Shown here one piece after another: positions 25,440 through 39,500 of a stretch of DNA of 64,000 nt. Source of the DNA: Amoebophrya sp. A120 (Eukaryota > Sar > Dinophyceae > Syndiniales > Amoebophryaceae). The DNA lies in contig CAJINV010000002.1 in NCBI GenBank assembly GCA_905178155.1, positions 2,574,226-2,638,225 on the forward strand, in the 5' to 3' direction. The position numbers were made by a program, and so were the translations under genes. Every line of letters begins with the position of its first letter. Position 1 is the stretch's first letter. Below the pieces are notes generated by a model. It was given only the letters and a program-made list of their open reading frames with translations, was not told the origin of the DNA and did no database searches.

Positions 25440-28400
25440 ATGGCGCGGCAGTTTTTCCAAACGCAGTTTCTGTCCTCGTTTTTCTTCCTGCTACGACGGT
25501 TTTCCCCTAGAACAAACAACAGCCGAGCAGCAAAACTCCTGCAGATAACAGCGGTGCTATTCGTGTCCTCGGTTTTCGCCCGGTTTGAAGAGCAAAGCGG
25601 GGCTCATAGCGATGCTGTCGACGGGAATGAGCAGGTCCTTGTAGACGAAGGAGTTGAGGACCTCGGCGAGGACTTCTACGAGGGTGTAGACGACGTCGAT
25701 ACTGGTGTCGTCCTAACTCAGCGACACTACGAAGTAGAAGAAGATGAAGAGGACTACTCCAGCGGTGCATCCTACACGCCGGACGAGGATTCCAACTACC
25801 CCCGAGAAGTAGAAGATGATCACAGTGAAGATCCCTTCGAAGATCATGATGCACTTGTTCCACCAGAAGCCTTCGTCCAGCAACTAAGCATTGCAAATAT
25901 GTCTGGCTCTGGAACTCTGCCACTTGTCATGCCAACACTGAATCATGCAAAAATCTGTGTTGCATGATTACCAAATGCTGTTTAACACTTTTGACCTAAA
26001 AACCGAGAGGCGGTTTCTCATGCAGGACAGGCATGATAGAACTCTCGTCAAAGAGTCTGTCATGCTATGTCCTACTTGTGAGATTTTATGGGTCATGGAA
26101 GACCTGCATGACAAGTCTGGCACTCGTCCAGACCCAGACATATTTGCAGTTGATAGCAACGCGCGTTTTACGCCAACGACGATCCGAACGAACTCGTATC
26201 AAGTGTAAAAATGTCTGGGTCTGGAAGAATGGAAGGCTTGTCATGCTTGTCTGGCATGACCCATGATGCTTGTAATGCATGACCCAGCATCACAGATTTT
26301 TGGAAAGCTTCCTGATGCCCTATCCGCATGACAAATGCCCTCCTCGCGTAGCACAAATGTGGCTCCTCTTGCTGGTCATGCAATTCAGATTTTTTTAGCG
26401 CCAAAGTTAGCATCACAAGTTCCAACTTTCCAGACCCAGACATTTTTACATTTGATAATTCGAGAATAGGCACAACTTCAAACGGAAGATCGGACCAATA
26501 GCAGACAAGGGAAAAAAGAAAGAACAAGCGGGTGCTGGCACAAAGGACAACAGTTCTTCAAATAATAACGCGAAAGAACTACCCTCGAAAACAACGAGCA
26601 CCGCCGAGCAAGAGATCGAGGAAATTTATTTGAACGAAATCATCCACAACGACATAGCGCCACCGCTGGAATACCCCTGTTGTTGCCCAGCGGATTTGAC
26701 AGTCAACCTGTGCGTCTCGCTTGTGGAAGGTGGGTGCTTGGAAGATGAGGAGAAAAATCATAGCGAAACGACGAATAAAGCGAAACCAACATCTTCAAAA
26801 GAGCTGCAGGGAAACAAGCACCATGATCACCTCGAGCCTTCTGTCTGCGAGTACCACAAATCCGACGGGAAATACATCCGGGGGAACACGAGGGCACTGT
26901 CCTTCAAAACACCGGAGGGGAGAAAGAGACTGCAGCGGCTGAAGCAGCTAAATACGGTGGGAAAGGACGGGAAAAAGATTTCCGAGATAGAAGATGAACA
27001 GCAAGACCCAGATAGTACAGATAAAACAGGAGGTGCTGGAGCATCCTCTTCTTCTTCCCCTTCTCCCAACGGAAAAGCAACAAAAACCGACGCAGGTGGT
27101 TCTTCGCGACCCGCAGCAGCAACAGAAGGTAAAACCGACGGTGGTCCTCCAACGGTCCCATTAGACAGTAAAATCTTCATGAACAGCGCGAATCCGTTCT
27201 CAAAAAGCGAGGAGGAGGTGCCGTTGAATGCGGAGATGTACCCGTGTTGCTGTAGAATTGTCGGACAGGAGGTCATAGAAAACACAGGATCAGCATCTTC
27301 TTCTTCACAAACTGTTTTACCAAAACAACATGACAAAATACAATACGAGTGTGGCGTTTTATCGGAAATCTGCCTCAAAGACTTGAGAGAGAAATTCGCA
27401 GCGGCCGCGCACTTGCCGGAACAACTACCAGACTCTTTCGTCAAAGAAACCGCAAACCTCATGACCACCGGGGATCGGGACGGAAATTTGGAGAAACCGA
27501 ACGAAGTTTTCAAAACCACTTTGTGCCACCGGTATAGGAAGTACGACGTAGATGCGGCGAGGGAAGAGGAACTAGCTGAACAAGCCAGAACAACTGCGGC
27601 CGCGGAGAAGATGAACAAGGAAATATTAGACAAGGATAATGATCCTGCAGCGGAAAGCGAAAGTACAACTTCGTCAAACTGGCAGTGGCATTACGTGAAA
27701 TCAAAAATCCGGGAATTGAACGACGAGGAGAAAGTGCAGCTGGTGACATTGCCGGTCGGGTATACCTATCAAGTGTAAAAATGTCTGGGTCTGGAAGAGT
27801 CATGCTGTTTCCGCATGACACAGAAGGTCTGGCATGGAAGCTCTAGCATCACAGGTTTCGCGAAGCTTCCGCAATGCCGAATCCGCATGACAAATCTTGA
27901 CTTTGGTGACAGAAAGCGGGAACTTTTGCTGCCTCTGCATGAAGTATTTTTTTGTGTTCTGAAATGCGCATCACAAGTTTGTACTCTTCCAGACCCAGAC
28001 ACTTTTACATTCGATAATACCGCTGGGACGGAGGACATCAAGCCGACGATTGTGGAGGGGTATAGAAATTTGCCATGCAGAAATAGCATACGTTTATGTC
28101 TTTGTCATGCAAAATTTCGATGAAAAAAAAATTTATTCAACAGCGCGCCCAACCTGGACTGGTCTGCGATCGATAAGCGAGAAGCGGACAAGGTATCCTG
28201 TGCAAAAGTATCGTACTCGTAGTAATCGCATTCATGCATTACAAATCTCACTCTCAACGTAAATCCGCATTACAAATTTTATTTTTCATGCTGAGGAAAT
28301 CGAAATTTGTAATGCATTTATACTAGTACGATGCTTTTGCAATGCATACAAGGACCCAACGGATGACGAGTATTACGACTCCCCGGTGATTATCGGCGAC

Positions 28401-29789
28401 GGCAAGGACGATTTTTCCCTCTCCGAAGTGATTAATGGGAAGGAGGACCGGACGACGTTTCTGTGCACGGAAATAGTCGGGGAGTTCGGGGAGTACGGCT
28501 GCGAAGACAACCGCTCGATCGTGAAATCCGATACGGCGGTGTGCGAAGTTTCCTCTTCCAACGGGTTTATGAGCGACAAACAAGAATTTTTCCAGCCCGA
28601 AGATTTTGCCGCGGTCAGCGAAGAGTTGTCGAAAAAAGTGAACGCCACCCGGGAAAAAGACGTGAAACGGTCGCAGTCGGAGTGCGAAGCGCAGTGCTGC
28701 ATGCATGTCGATGAGAAGCGGGAGCGGGACCTGTTGATGAAGATCGAGTTCGCCGTATCCTGTGTAAAAACGTCCCCACCCCAGAGTCAAGAACAAGATG
28801 GAAATCCTGCAACACAAATCCACACGTTTTGGGAATCACGCATGACAAGTTGCAGTGTGTAGGGTACTAGTGCAGGTCAGTAAGGACAGCCGCATTACAA
28901 ATCCGTCTCATCATCCTGCTCACAGCATCACAAATTCCAAAACACAACTGAAAATGCTTGTCGTGAGGATGCGCATCACAAATGTTCGTGCCATTGCAAC
29001 TCTGCATGACAACTCTGGGGCGGGGACGTTTTTCCACAGGATATGCCGGTTCACTGCTGGCGCTGAACGACACGGAGCAATTTGAGTTGAAGACGTTGGA
29101 GGGAAAACGGATGAAGTTGAATCTCCTGGCCGAGGAGATTGAGCAGGAAAGGCAGGGTAAAAACGACAACGGCACCGCTGGGTATGCATTATCCTGTGCA
29201 AAAGTATCGTACTATGTAGTAATTGCGTTTATGCATCACAAATCTCTTTCTGAAGCTGAATCCGCATGACGAATTCCTTTTGTCGTGCTGAGCTAACAAT
29301 TTGTATTGGAATAGATTACTACGAGTACGATACTTTTGCAATGCATATGCCTCGGACGAGGCAGACATAGACACGATGCTGGCGAACGAAATCAAACAGG
29401 AAAGCAGTTTGGAGTTATTAGATAACTTTGTCGGGAATTTGAAAAGAGGAAACTTGCGGGGCGCGGGTAGAAGTACTTCTAGCAGGCCGCCGGAGATGAA
29501 AGTAGAAGTAGAACAGCAACAGTATGAAAAATCAACAATACCAACGACGACGGACACAATTCCCCTAACAACGAGACCCGGAAACGATATCATAGAAGCC
29601 GCGAGCACGGAAATAGCCGCAGCAGCGGCGCTCAGTGCTGCAGCAACAACGACGAAAAGGCCGAGATTGAGGGGAACGGCAAAGCAAGCGGCGAAAGTGG
29701 CGGCGGCGGAGAAAAAACAGGAAGACAGGAAAAGTGATAAAATGACAATAGCAGACGAAGCAATGCACCTGTTGCAGGAGATTACCTAG
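25440..29789 (+). CDS. G4: secreted or anchored Cys-rich protein with degenerate EF-hand-like loops
   Basis: The start ATG is in good context (CACCATGG). Exons 25440-25884, 26161-26196, 26463-27766, 28022-28059, 28144-28193, 28354-28755, 29049-29189, 29353-29789 give 2,853 bases (950 residues). The N-terminus has a hydrophobic run (LLQITAVLFVSSVFA) that could be a signal peptide or anchor, followed by a very acidic segment. Cys clusters PCCCPADL, YPCCCRIV and AQCCMHV resemble the CHCCPAEQQ motif of G5. Loops TGDRDGNLE and GDGKDDFSLSE resemble incomplete EF-hands. The C-terminus is Ala/Thr/Lys-rich. I infer a distant relative of its neighbour G5, but the link is weak. One intron (28060-28143) has GT-AG ends. 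Confidence 0.65.
25885..26155. mobile_element. Introner, family A (G4)
   Basis: 271 bp, TAAG...GATA (first tetramer altered). Exact flank repeat GCAAC. Confidence 0.85.
26197..26457. mobile_element. Introner, family A (G4)
   Basis: 261 bp, TATC...GATA. Flanks ACTCG / ATTCG, one mismatch. Interior runs opposite to the gene. Confidence 0.86.
27767..28016. mobile_element. Introner, family A (G4)
   Basis: 250 bp, TATC...GATA. Exact flank repeat ATACC. Confidence 0.87.
28060..28143 (+). other. GT-AG intron in G4, possibly introner-derived
   Basis: 84-bp intron, GTATAG to CAACAG, phase 2. It carries the introner interior word TTTGTCATGC but no clear terminal repeats, so it may be a decayed introner that now uses ordinary splice sites. 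Confidence 0.55.
28194..28348. mobile_element. Introner, family C (G4), GT-AG possible
   Basis: 155 bp, TATC...CATA. Exact flank repeat CAAGG. This repeat lets the excised unit be read as GTATCC...CAAG with GT-AG ends, unlike most copies. Confidence 0.86.
28756..29043. mobile_element. Introner, family B (G4)
   Basis: 288 bp, TATC...GATA. Flanks CGCCG / TGCCG, one mismatch. Confidence 0.86.
29190..29347. mobile_element. Introner, family C (G4)
   Basis: 158 bp, TATC...CATA. Flanks TGCAT / TGCCT, one mismatch; a TATG just upstream is an alternative left end. Confidence 0.78.
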
Positions 29790-29853
29790 TAATAAATACT
29801 TCTTAGAAGTATTTATTATTAGGTAAGAGATACTTCCTAGAATCTAGGAGGTA
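29784..29853. repeat. Two consecutive hairpins at the 3' end of G4
   Basis: A 41-bp near-perfect inverted repeat (arms like ACCTAGTAATAAATACT and its complement) begins at the G4 stop codon. It is followed at 29831-29853 by a second one (TACTTCCTAGA / TCTAGGAGGTA). It could be an RNA 3'-end structure or a small foldback element. Confidence 0.55.
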
Positions 29854-30591
29854 CTAAGGTTTACGCAAAATAACTGCGCTGTAGGATGAAACGAAGTTGT
29901 AGTAATGCTTTTAGTTGTTTCACACGGGAAAACAACATTTCAATCGCGCCTCCAGCCCAACTGAGCTTGGTATCAGGGCAGCTTGGTTGTACATGTTTTT
30001 TCAAGATAGTTGTTCTTTTTGCAAAATTTTTCCAGTAGGTGGTCGACGATGTAGGTGGTCGACTATCCGAGAACTAAGCGCAGTGGTACTGCTTCCTCGT
30101 GGGGATTATTTGTTTGACATGCAATTGTAATCGTCTCTCTTCGTCATGACAGTAGACGAAGCTGCGTTGAATCAAGAAACAAATTACAAACGACCTCGTA
30201 TGATCATCACTCGCCACCTCCTCGTGCTCGTCGCATTGAAAATATGCCAGACCGCTTGAGATGAGAGATCGGACAGAGAGGATCGGATGAGAGCAGCAGC
30301 CTGTTTTGGTGAGAGTACTTAAAAGTTTATCACGAGTGATTTCTTTGGGAGCGATTTCCATCGGTCGAGGTCAACGATATCATCGGATCGATGGTTTTAC
30401 GTATTTCATCGGCATGTATAACAAGACCAAATAAACCATAAACCAACATAGAAGAAACAAACCCTCGACGAGGTGAACGAGGAGATAGGAAAATTCATGT
30501 GCGTAAACGGAACCGACCTGGCTCGTCCACGTCTTCCAGCTTAATCCCAACTACATCTTCGAAACACGACTGCACATCAGCGTCCGGCGGA
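29854..30591. other. Spacer G4-G5
   Basis: AT-rich, no introner. The frame used by G5 is open upstream to about 30442 without an in-frame ATG, so an upstream exon is possible. Confidence 0.45.
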
Positions 30592-33500
30592 ATGAGAGGA
30601 CGGTCGTCCACCGGGAGTCATTGTACGGCAATGTCTACTTCAAGCAGAGGTCATCATCCTCTTCTGCTGCAAAAGGCCGCGACACGTTTGGGTTTGCTCC
30701 TCCTAGCGCAGAGCGACGATGCGCTGTTTAACCTCCGCGCCATGCAGGTGGACGTGCATGAGGGAGGGGCGAATAGTGCTGACCCAGATCTTGTTCACCT
30801 AGACGCCGAGATCACGACTACCTCCAAGAAATCAACCGCCAGCGTCCTCGAGATCGCGGGAACAAAGCGAGAAGGTGCTGCACCATCAAAAGGAGAGGGA
30901 AAGGGGACGGATGACGAAGATGAGAGCGACGACGCAGAGTATAATAAATTTGGCTTTTCATCCTTTGTACTATGGGTAGGGTATTATACGTGGGTCATCT
31001 TGTGCGAAAAAGTTTCACAGTGTATGGAAGGGAAAAATGAAAAAAATGATAGATCCCCCTTGCAGGTCCTACACCGAAGCTTTTAGAATGTTGAACTTGT
31101 TGTACAACTACTGGCTATGATTTTTGAACATCACAGGGACGATGAAGCCGACCACACCGTCCGGATCCACGGTCCGCCCGGCAAAGCGCCTGCTCCGGTG
31201 ACGACTGCGCAAATGACCGCTGCCATCGCCGCGGGGGGCGACGATCCAGGGGCGGTGCGGAGCAAAGTGCTGGCTTTGTTCGGCGTCTCCGCGGCGGAAG
31301 AGGAGGAGGCGGAGGCGGAGGACTGGTCAAAAATCTGGGTCGCCGTGTCCTCGGGCCTGACGGCCGCCGGCGTGGAGGTCGCGGACGAGGTGCAAGAAAT
31401 GGATAAAGACCTGCAGCCCGCCTACGTTATCGCGAGAAAAAAGCGTTACAGTTGCACATCGTGTTGCAGCCCAAGCAAGACAGACGTGATCTGTCATGCC
31501 AGATATGCATAGACATCCTTTTTTCATGCGTGTTTTATTTCCTTATGATCTCTGCATTGCAAGTTTCCTCTGTCAGGCAGAACAAATTTGTGTAGCTGAT
31601 TGCCCAACTGTAACACTTTTTGCTTTGGATATACGTGGACTTGCAGGTACTGATGCAGCCCGCCATATGGAAGCGTCAGGTTTGAAATCGTCAAAGTTGA
31701 AATAATTTGTAATGCATAAAATGCATGACCCGAGGCACGTGCGTTGCAGAGCAGGCAAGTGGGGCCGATTGTAAGCCTGTTTGGGGTTACAGCTCGAGCT
31801 GCTAAAGTAGCATGAGAAAATCGCTCTTCTTTGCCTAAAGAGCATGACAAACTGGATTTAGGGACCACCTAGATTTGTCATGCTCCACTTGGAAACTGGG
31901 TTCCAACTCGCATCCATTTTATGCATGACAAATTATTTCAACTTTGTCGATTTCAACTCTGACACATCCATACGCCAGCGACGAAAACGTGCAGAAGGTG
32001 AAAACAGCGGTCGCGGCACTATATCCATTGCAAAAGTATCGTACTCGTTGTATAAATGCATTACAAATTTCCTCAGCATGAGAAATGAAATTTGTAATGC
32101 GGATTTAGCTTCAGAAAAAAATTTGTAATGCATGACTGCAATTAATACTACGAGTGCCATAGTACTTTTGCACATGATACTTTGCAAGCTATGGTGGACG
32201 AGATGGCCGAGTACATGGCTATGGATACCGACGTATGAGAGTACAGAACTCCCTTCCTCCGGATTTGTCATGCAAAATACCAAATCCACCCTTTAATACC
32301 TCTTCGCACTTTTCGCATGACAAGTTCTGGAACAAGCTCAAACAGCACTACAATCTTCCTGGGTCGTGATTTTGTCATGCAAAACCTGCATGCTTGCCGA
32401 CGCTTGTAGTGCTGTTTTTGCCATACAAATGAGGTGGAGGGGTAGTTGTGCGCTCGCATATGACGGAGACGGTCAGATCAACACGAATGAGGTGCACGAA
32501 AAGTGTGAAATCGGCCTGGCCGACAAACTATGCATTGCAAATATGTTGGGATCTGGATTTGTGATGCGAGAATTGAAGGACAAGAAGATCTGTGATGCAG
32601 CACGCATAGGAGTGACCACTTTTTCTGTCATGCTGGGAGAGAGTTTGTCATGCCAAACACGGTAGAAAAAGAAATCGCGCTAACAGCCGGAGGATTTGTG
32701 ATGCGTTCACGCCGTACAAAGCATTGCTCTGTCATGCAAGACTCAGCATGGGAGGTCCTCGCGTGCTTTAATCCAGAACCAGACGCATTTCTATTTGATA
32801 CAAACAAGGCGACAGCGACGACAAGCTCACGCCCTGGGAACTGCACACAGTGTGCAAAACCATCTGCGTGGTGGGTTCGCCGGAGCTGGAGCATCTCGAG
32901 GAAGCCGTGGTGCACGGCATCTGCCACTGCTGCACGGAGAAGGTGCGGACGGTGTTTTTCGCGGGCTACAAGCCGCCTGCAGAGATCACGCCCGATGATT
33001 TTTTTGACTCCATGGACGTGGACGGAAATGGTCACATCGAAAAGCACGAGGTGGTATCAGATGCAAACATCTATGTCTGGCTCTGGAAGGACGTACCTTG
33101 TAATGCTGTCGTTCGATTCTAAAAAAATCTGCATTGCACTAGCAGCAAGGGGAATCTACTACTTTGTTTTTGCTACGCGAAAAGGCATTTGAAAAGGCAT
33201 TTCTCATGCGGGAGAAGCATCACGAGGCCCTCACGAAACAAATCTGTGATGCTAGTGCATACATGACAATCGTCGCGGGTCATGCAGTATGTGTATAGCA
33301 AACCCTGCCTCTTTCCAGATTCAGACCCAGATCGAGATATTTGCACTGCATAGCTGGACGAGGAGTGCGATCTCGAAAAGACGGACGCGGAGCACGGCGA
33401 TGGCGACGGAAAGCTGACGCCGGCGGAGCTGATATGCGTTGCAAAAGTATCGTACTAGTACAAGTCGCATGACAAATTTTTTTAAGAAGAAAATTGGAAT

Positions 33501-36500
33501 TGGAACTTGTAATGCAGATTCATGTAGGAAACCAGATTTGTCATGCCTACCTGCAATTGATACGAGTGCGATACTCTTTTGCAGTGGATAGCTGAAGGAA
33601 ATCTGCAACAAAGTGTGCGTCCCCGGTTCGGCGGACTCGCGGAACCTGATGGAAGCAAACGTGGTATGAACTGCAAATATGTCTGGGTCTGGGAGACTGC
33701 GAGATTTGTCATGCTAGTCTGGCATGACGCTGAACTCTGTATTGCGTACCTACGAAGAGGTCCTCTTGTCTGTCACGCAAAAACGCGGTGTCTCATGCGG
33801 AGTATGCAACTCTGAACCACGGAAAAACTACTTCTCATGCTGGGGAGCGCATTACAGTGTGCTGACTATTACCTTACTCGCATCACAAGTTTATTCCAGA
33901 CATCCAGGAATATTTGCAATGCATATGTGGTGGCGATTTGCCACTGCTGTCCGGCGAAAATGCAGGAGGTGTTCTTTTATCAAATGTAAAAATGTCTGGG
34001 TCTGGAAGGATGCGAACTTGTGATGCGTGTTGTGGAGCATACAAAAATCTGTGTTGCATGACTCACAAAAGGTTCCCACTTCTGGCCATGTTGAGAGGGC
34101 ATTTCTCATGCAGAATAGGCATCACCAAGGGGCTGCAGAACCTGTGATGCTAGGGCCTGCATTCCAGACTTGGCAAGGCTTGGAAAAACTGCATGACAAA
34201 TCTCGGAATCTTCCAGACCCAGACATTTTTACATTTGATATCTTTGCCTCCTACATTCCCACCGAGAGCAAGCGGTCGAAACCAGGAGAGGAAGTGCCGG
34301 ACGAAATTGACCTTCCGGACGTGGACCTCGACGCGATCGTCGAGAAGCACGAGGTGAGCGAGGAGTGTGACCTCGAGATGGCCGACACCGACCACGGCAA
34401 TGGTGACGGCTCGCTGACAAAGGGCGAACTGAAGGAAATGTGCGACAAGGTTTGCGTCCCCGACTCGAAAGACAGCAAGCTCCTCGTGGAAGCGAGCGTG
34501 GTCGCGGTCTGCCACTGCTGCCCGGCGGAGCAGCAGAAGGTCTTTTTTGCCTCGTACGTACCCACCGAGAGCAAGCGGTCCAAACCGGGCGATGTATGGA
34601 TTGCAAAAATTTCTGGGTCTGGAAGATTGCAACTTGTCATGCAGGTTTTCCATGACCCGTGAGGTCTGGAATGCGGGACCTAGCATGACAGAGTCTGCGA
34701 TGTCTCTGCCATGCCTATCCTGCATGAGAAACTTCCTCCAAACTTGGTCGAAAGTGGACAGCTTTTGGCACTCATGCAACACAGATTTCTGCATGATTCA
34801 GATTTGGCATGACAAGTTGCAATATTCCAGACCCAGACATTTTTGCAACTCATACGATGAGGGGCCGGACGACATTGAGCTGCCGGACGTCGACTTTGAC
34901 AAAGTGGTGGAAAAACACGAAGTGCACGAGGAGTGTGATCTATCGCAAGAAAAAACTGTTTCACTGTGAACCTGTGATGCAGAAAATGGAACACAAAACT
35001 ATTTGTCTTGCTACACATGCAAGGCATTGGATTTCCCAGCGTGTTTTCCCTTTGGAAGTGCGCGTGACAAATTTTGTCATGCGTAACAAAGTTGTGATGC
35101 AGATCTTGCAAAATCATCACAGTGAAACAGTTTTTTCGTGGGATATGATCTCGACATGGCCGACGCGAATCACGGCAATGGCGACGGGTCTTTGACGAAG
35201 GCAGAACTCAAGGCAATGTGCGACAAGGTCTGCGTCCCCGGCTCGGAGGATTCGAAGAATCTCATGGAATCGAGCGTGGTTGCGGTGTGCCATATTACCA
35301 TGAAAAATGCCCCCGCCCCCGAACTTGGGAGCATTTGTATTGCAAACCTTTCCAAATGAAACATTCGCCCGCTTGCATCTATTAGCATCACAGGTTTATT
35401 CCAATTGTGATGAATAGCAAAAATTTGTATTGCAAAAGACCCCAGCAAAAGCGGCGCTTATCATGCAAGCGATGCGATACACGCCTAGACTGTGCATCAG
35501 AAAGATTCATACTTCTTTCATGCATGACAAAAAGTTTTCATTTGGAAGCTTCGCATCACAAATTTTTGCAATGTCAGGGGTGGGGGGCACTTTTCACTGC
35601 AATATGCCACTGCTGCCCGGCGGAGCAGCAGGAGATCTTTTTTGCGCAGTACGTGCTATCAAATGTAAAAATGTCTGGGTCTGGAAGATTTCCAGGTTTG
35701 TCATGCATATTTCCCATGGGCTATGATGCCTGTAATGCATGACCTAGCATGACAGATTGTTTGCGGGTATCTTGATGCCTATCCCGCATGACAAATGCCC
35801 TCTCCGCGGAGCAAAAACTGGACGCCTCTTGCTGCTCATGCAATACAGATTCTTTTAGATTCCAAAAATAGCATCACAAGTTGCATTCTTCGAGACCCAG
35901 ACATTTTTGCAATCCATACGTACCCGCCGCAGACAAGAAATCCAGACCAGGAGATGAGGAGCCGGACGACATTGAGCTGCCGGATGTCGACTTTGACGCG
36001 GTGGTCGAGAAGCACGAAGTGCACGAGAAGTGCGACCTCCAGAAAGCCGACGCTGAGCACGGGGATGGCGACGGCAAGCTGACCAAGAAAGAGCTAGACA
36101 CAATCTGCAACAATGTCTGCGTGCCTGGCTATCCTGAGCAAAAACGTGGTCCCCACCTCCCCAGAGTTGTTTTCATGCAGATTTGCAATTGATGCAGAAA
36201 CGGTTGCAATGCGCATCGCCATCGAAATTATTTGTAATGCTGTAACCGGGAAGAGAAGCGGATGGCTTTGTGATGCGGCTCTCGTCCTTGCTAATTTGGA
36301 CTGCAGTAGGTACAGAGAGCAACTTGTCATGCGTGATTCCCAAAACTTCTGGATTTGTGTTGCGAGATCCCCATAATTTTGACTCTGGGGTCCGGGTCGT
36401 GGGGACGTTTTCACACAGGATACCGGCTCGGAGCAGTCCATGTCCATGATGGAGTCGAGTGTCGTCGCGGTCTGCCACTGCTATGCCTTGCAAAAGTACT

Positions 36501-39500
36501 ATCGTGTACTCGTATAATTAATGCCAAACTTGCATGACAAGTTTGGTTTCTATAGGTAATTCAGCATGACAAAAAATTCCATTTGTCATGTTGAGCACAT
36601 TTGTCATGCGATAATTCATACGTAGTAAGCGATAGTACTTTTGCAGTTCATAACTGCTGCCCCGCGGAAATGCAGGAGAAGTTCTTTGCGCAGTACACAC
36701 CGGCGGCAGACAAGAAAACGCGAGGTGGACTCGATGAGGAGCCGGATTATCCTGAGTAAAAGCGTCCCCACACCTCCAGAGTCAAGATGGGGAATCTGCT
36801 AGACAAATCAGCCAGCTTTGATGGTTGTTTCGCATGACAGATGTGTCGTCGTATGGTGTTCCTGTTTAGGTAGTTCCGCAGCATCACAGACCTACCACAT
36901 CATGCTGATTATAGCATCACAAATTCAAAATCAAAAGCACGACTTTAGAGAATGCTTCTCATGGGGCTCCGCATGAGAAGTAAATTTTTTTGGCATGCAG
37001 ATTTGCGTGACAACTCTGGGGTGGGGACGTTTTTACACAGGATACGGACATGTTCGACCTCATGGACTTGGACGTGGACGGAATCGTCACAAAGGAAGAG
37101 GCTATCGCAAGAAAAAACTGCTTCCCTGTATTAAACTTGTGATGCATAGAACGGAACGCAACTGTGTTTGTCTTGCTACACATGCAAGACATTGGATTTT
37201 TAGCTGTGTTTTCCCTTAGGAAGCACGCATGCCAAGTTTTCTCTGTCATGTGTAACAAACTTGTGATGCAAATCTTGCAAAATCATCACAGTGAAGCAGT
37301 TTTTTCGTGGGATAGAAGTGAACGAAGAGTGCGACATTGAGATGGTCGATGAATCGGGCGATGGCGACGGAACGCTGACGACGAAGGAACTGCGGGGTAT
37401 CTGCAACAAGGTCTGCGTGCCAGATTCGCCGGACTCGAAGCTGCTCATGGAGGCCAGCGTGAAGAAGATCTGCAACTGCTGTCCCAAGTCCATGCAGGAC
37501 GTGTTTTTCGCTTCCTACGTACCCGCCGAAGACAAGAAGTCGAAACCGGGAGATGATGGGCCGGACGAAATCGAACTTCCGGATCCGGACGACCTCGACA
37601 GCAACAACGACGGCGAGATCACCCAAGACGAAGTGGGCGAGAAGTGCGACGTCCCGAAAGCTGAAAAAACCTTTGGGGACGGCGACGGCAAGCTGACGCT
37701 GTTCGAGTTGCACGAGGGGTGCGACAGCGTTTGTGTGCCGGATTCGGAGAATATGAAAGTGCACAACTCCCCCTCCCCCTTATTTGTCATGCAAAATTCC
37801 AAACCCACCCTTTGCCTGTTAGGGATACTGTTAGTACTGCTTGCATGACAGATTCCGGAATCCGAAACAGCACTGCAATCCCCTAGGAATTTGTGATGCA
37901 AAAGCTGCATGTTTGCCAGCGCTTGTGTTGCTGTTCATGCAACACAAAGGAGGGGGAGGGGGAGTTGTGCACTGTCATAGAGAAGTCGAAAACGCTGGAT
38001 GGAGCTACCGTGGTCTCGGTTTGCAGCTGCTGCTCGAAGCAATCTCAGGAGAAGTTTTTCAAGTGGTACGACACCCAGGTTGACACGCACTTCGCAGGCT
38101 TGGACAAACTCGTGTATCCTCTGCAAAAGTAATAAATCGCACTAGTAGGAGAAATCGCATGGCGACGGTGCAAAGGTTTTTGATGTGGTGCAGTCGGATA
38201 TGCATGACAAATTTCTGCTCAGCATGAAGAATGGAATCTGTAATGCGGATTGACAGTAAGAAAGAGATTTGTGTTGCATGACCGCAAACATTTAGTGAAA
38301 CAAGTGCGATAGATGTACTTTTGCAATGCATATCGTGAATGAGGCCTCGAAGGACGTCGTCGACAACGAGGAGAAACAGGTGATTTTGAATGAGACGGGC
38401 GGTGTGTATCGCAGGAAAAAACTGTTTCACTGTAAACTTGTGATGCATAGAATGCAACACAGACGGCGCATTTGTCTTGCTACATATGCAAGACATTGTC
38501 TTTTTCAGTGTGTTTTCCCTTAGGAAGTACGCATGGCAGGTTTTCCTTGTCATGTGTAACGAACTTGTAATGCAAAACTTACAAAGTCCTTTCAGCGAAA
38601 CAGTTTTTTCTCACGATAGCGTGGCCCAGCTGCCTACTATGTTGGGAGCGTCATATCCAGGAAAAAAAACTGTGTTTACACATAGTGTAACTGTCTTGGA
38701 GGGACTGCATGACCAAATGTAATTTGCTCCGCATGACAGAAAATCTTGTTAAAGCCTGTCATGCGTACTAGCTAGCACGTGAAAACTACGCATCTGAAAA
38801 GGGGCGACCTCATGGCTGTGCCCCGGCATGAGAGGTGTACTGACTATGTAGCTTTGATTTCTGCATTACAGACTTGTTACACGACATAGTTCTTTTCCTG
38901 CATAGCGTGGCGGAACTGCCCATTTCAACTTCCTCGACGACGACGCCCAAGCCAGCGCTGCGGGGCACCCGGGGCAACTACCAATTCCAGAAGGCGGAAG
39001 GATCCTCGAGCTACAGCTGGTCCAAGTTGCACGAGTCCAGTGGCTATCAAATGCAAAAATGTCTGGGTCTGGAAATTTGTGATGCCAAAATGCCCGTGAC
39101 GAAAGCGCCTCTCATGCAGGAGAGCATGACAAAGACAAGTTTGCAGAGCGCCTCCTCATACGCACTCCGCATGAGAAACGGCGTTGTTGTATGGCAATAG
39201 AGGCTGCGACTTTTGTTGGTCATGCAATGCAGATCTCACAAGAATGGAAGACCAGCATTACAAATTCCAACTCTCAAGACACATTTTTGCACTGGATAGT
39301 GGCAGGATGAACCCGAGCATGTGGCCTGACACACCCGGGAGCGCTGGGCCGTATTTTGTTTTTCATAATGATGTTTTGACGCATGAACACGACAAATGTA
39401 TGCACTCTTAGGATTTTCGCCTGACAAATCGATGAATATCAATATCTTCCAGGATCACGAAGAACAAGGTCGACGACGTGCTCAAGCAGCAGATCAAGGA

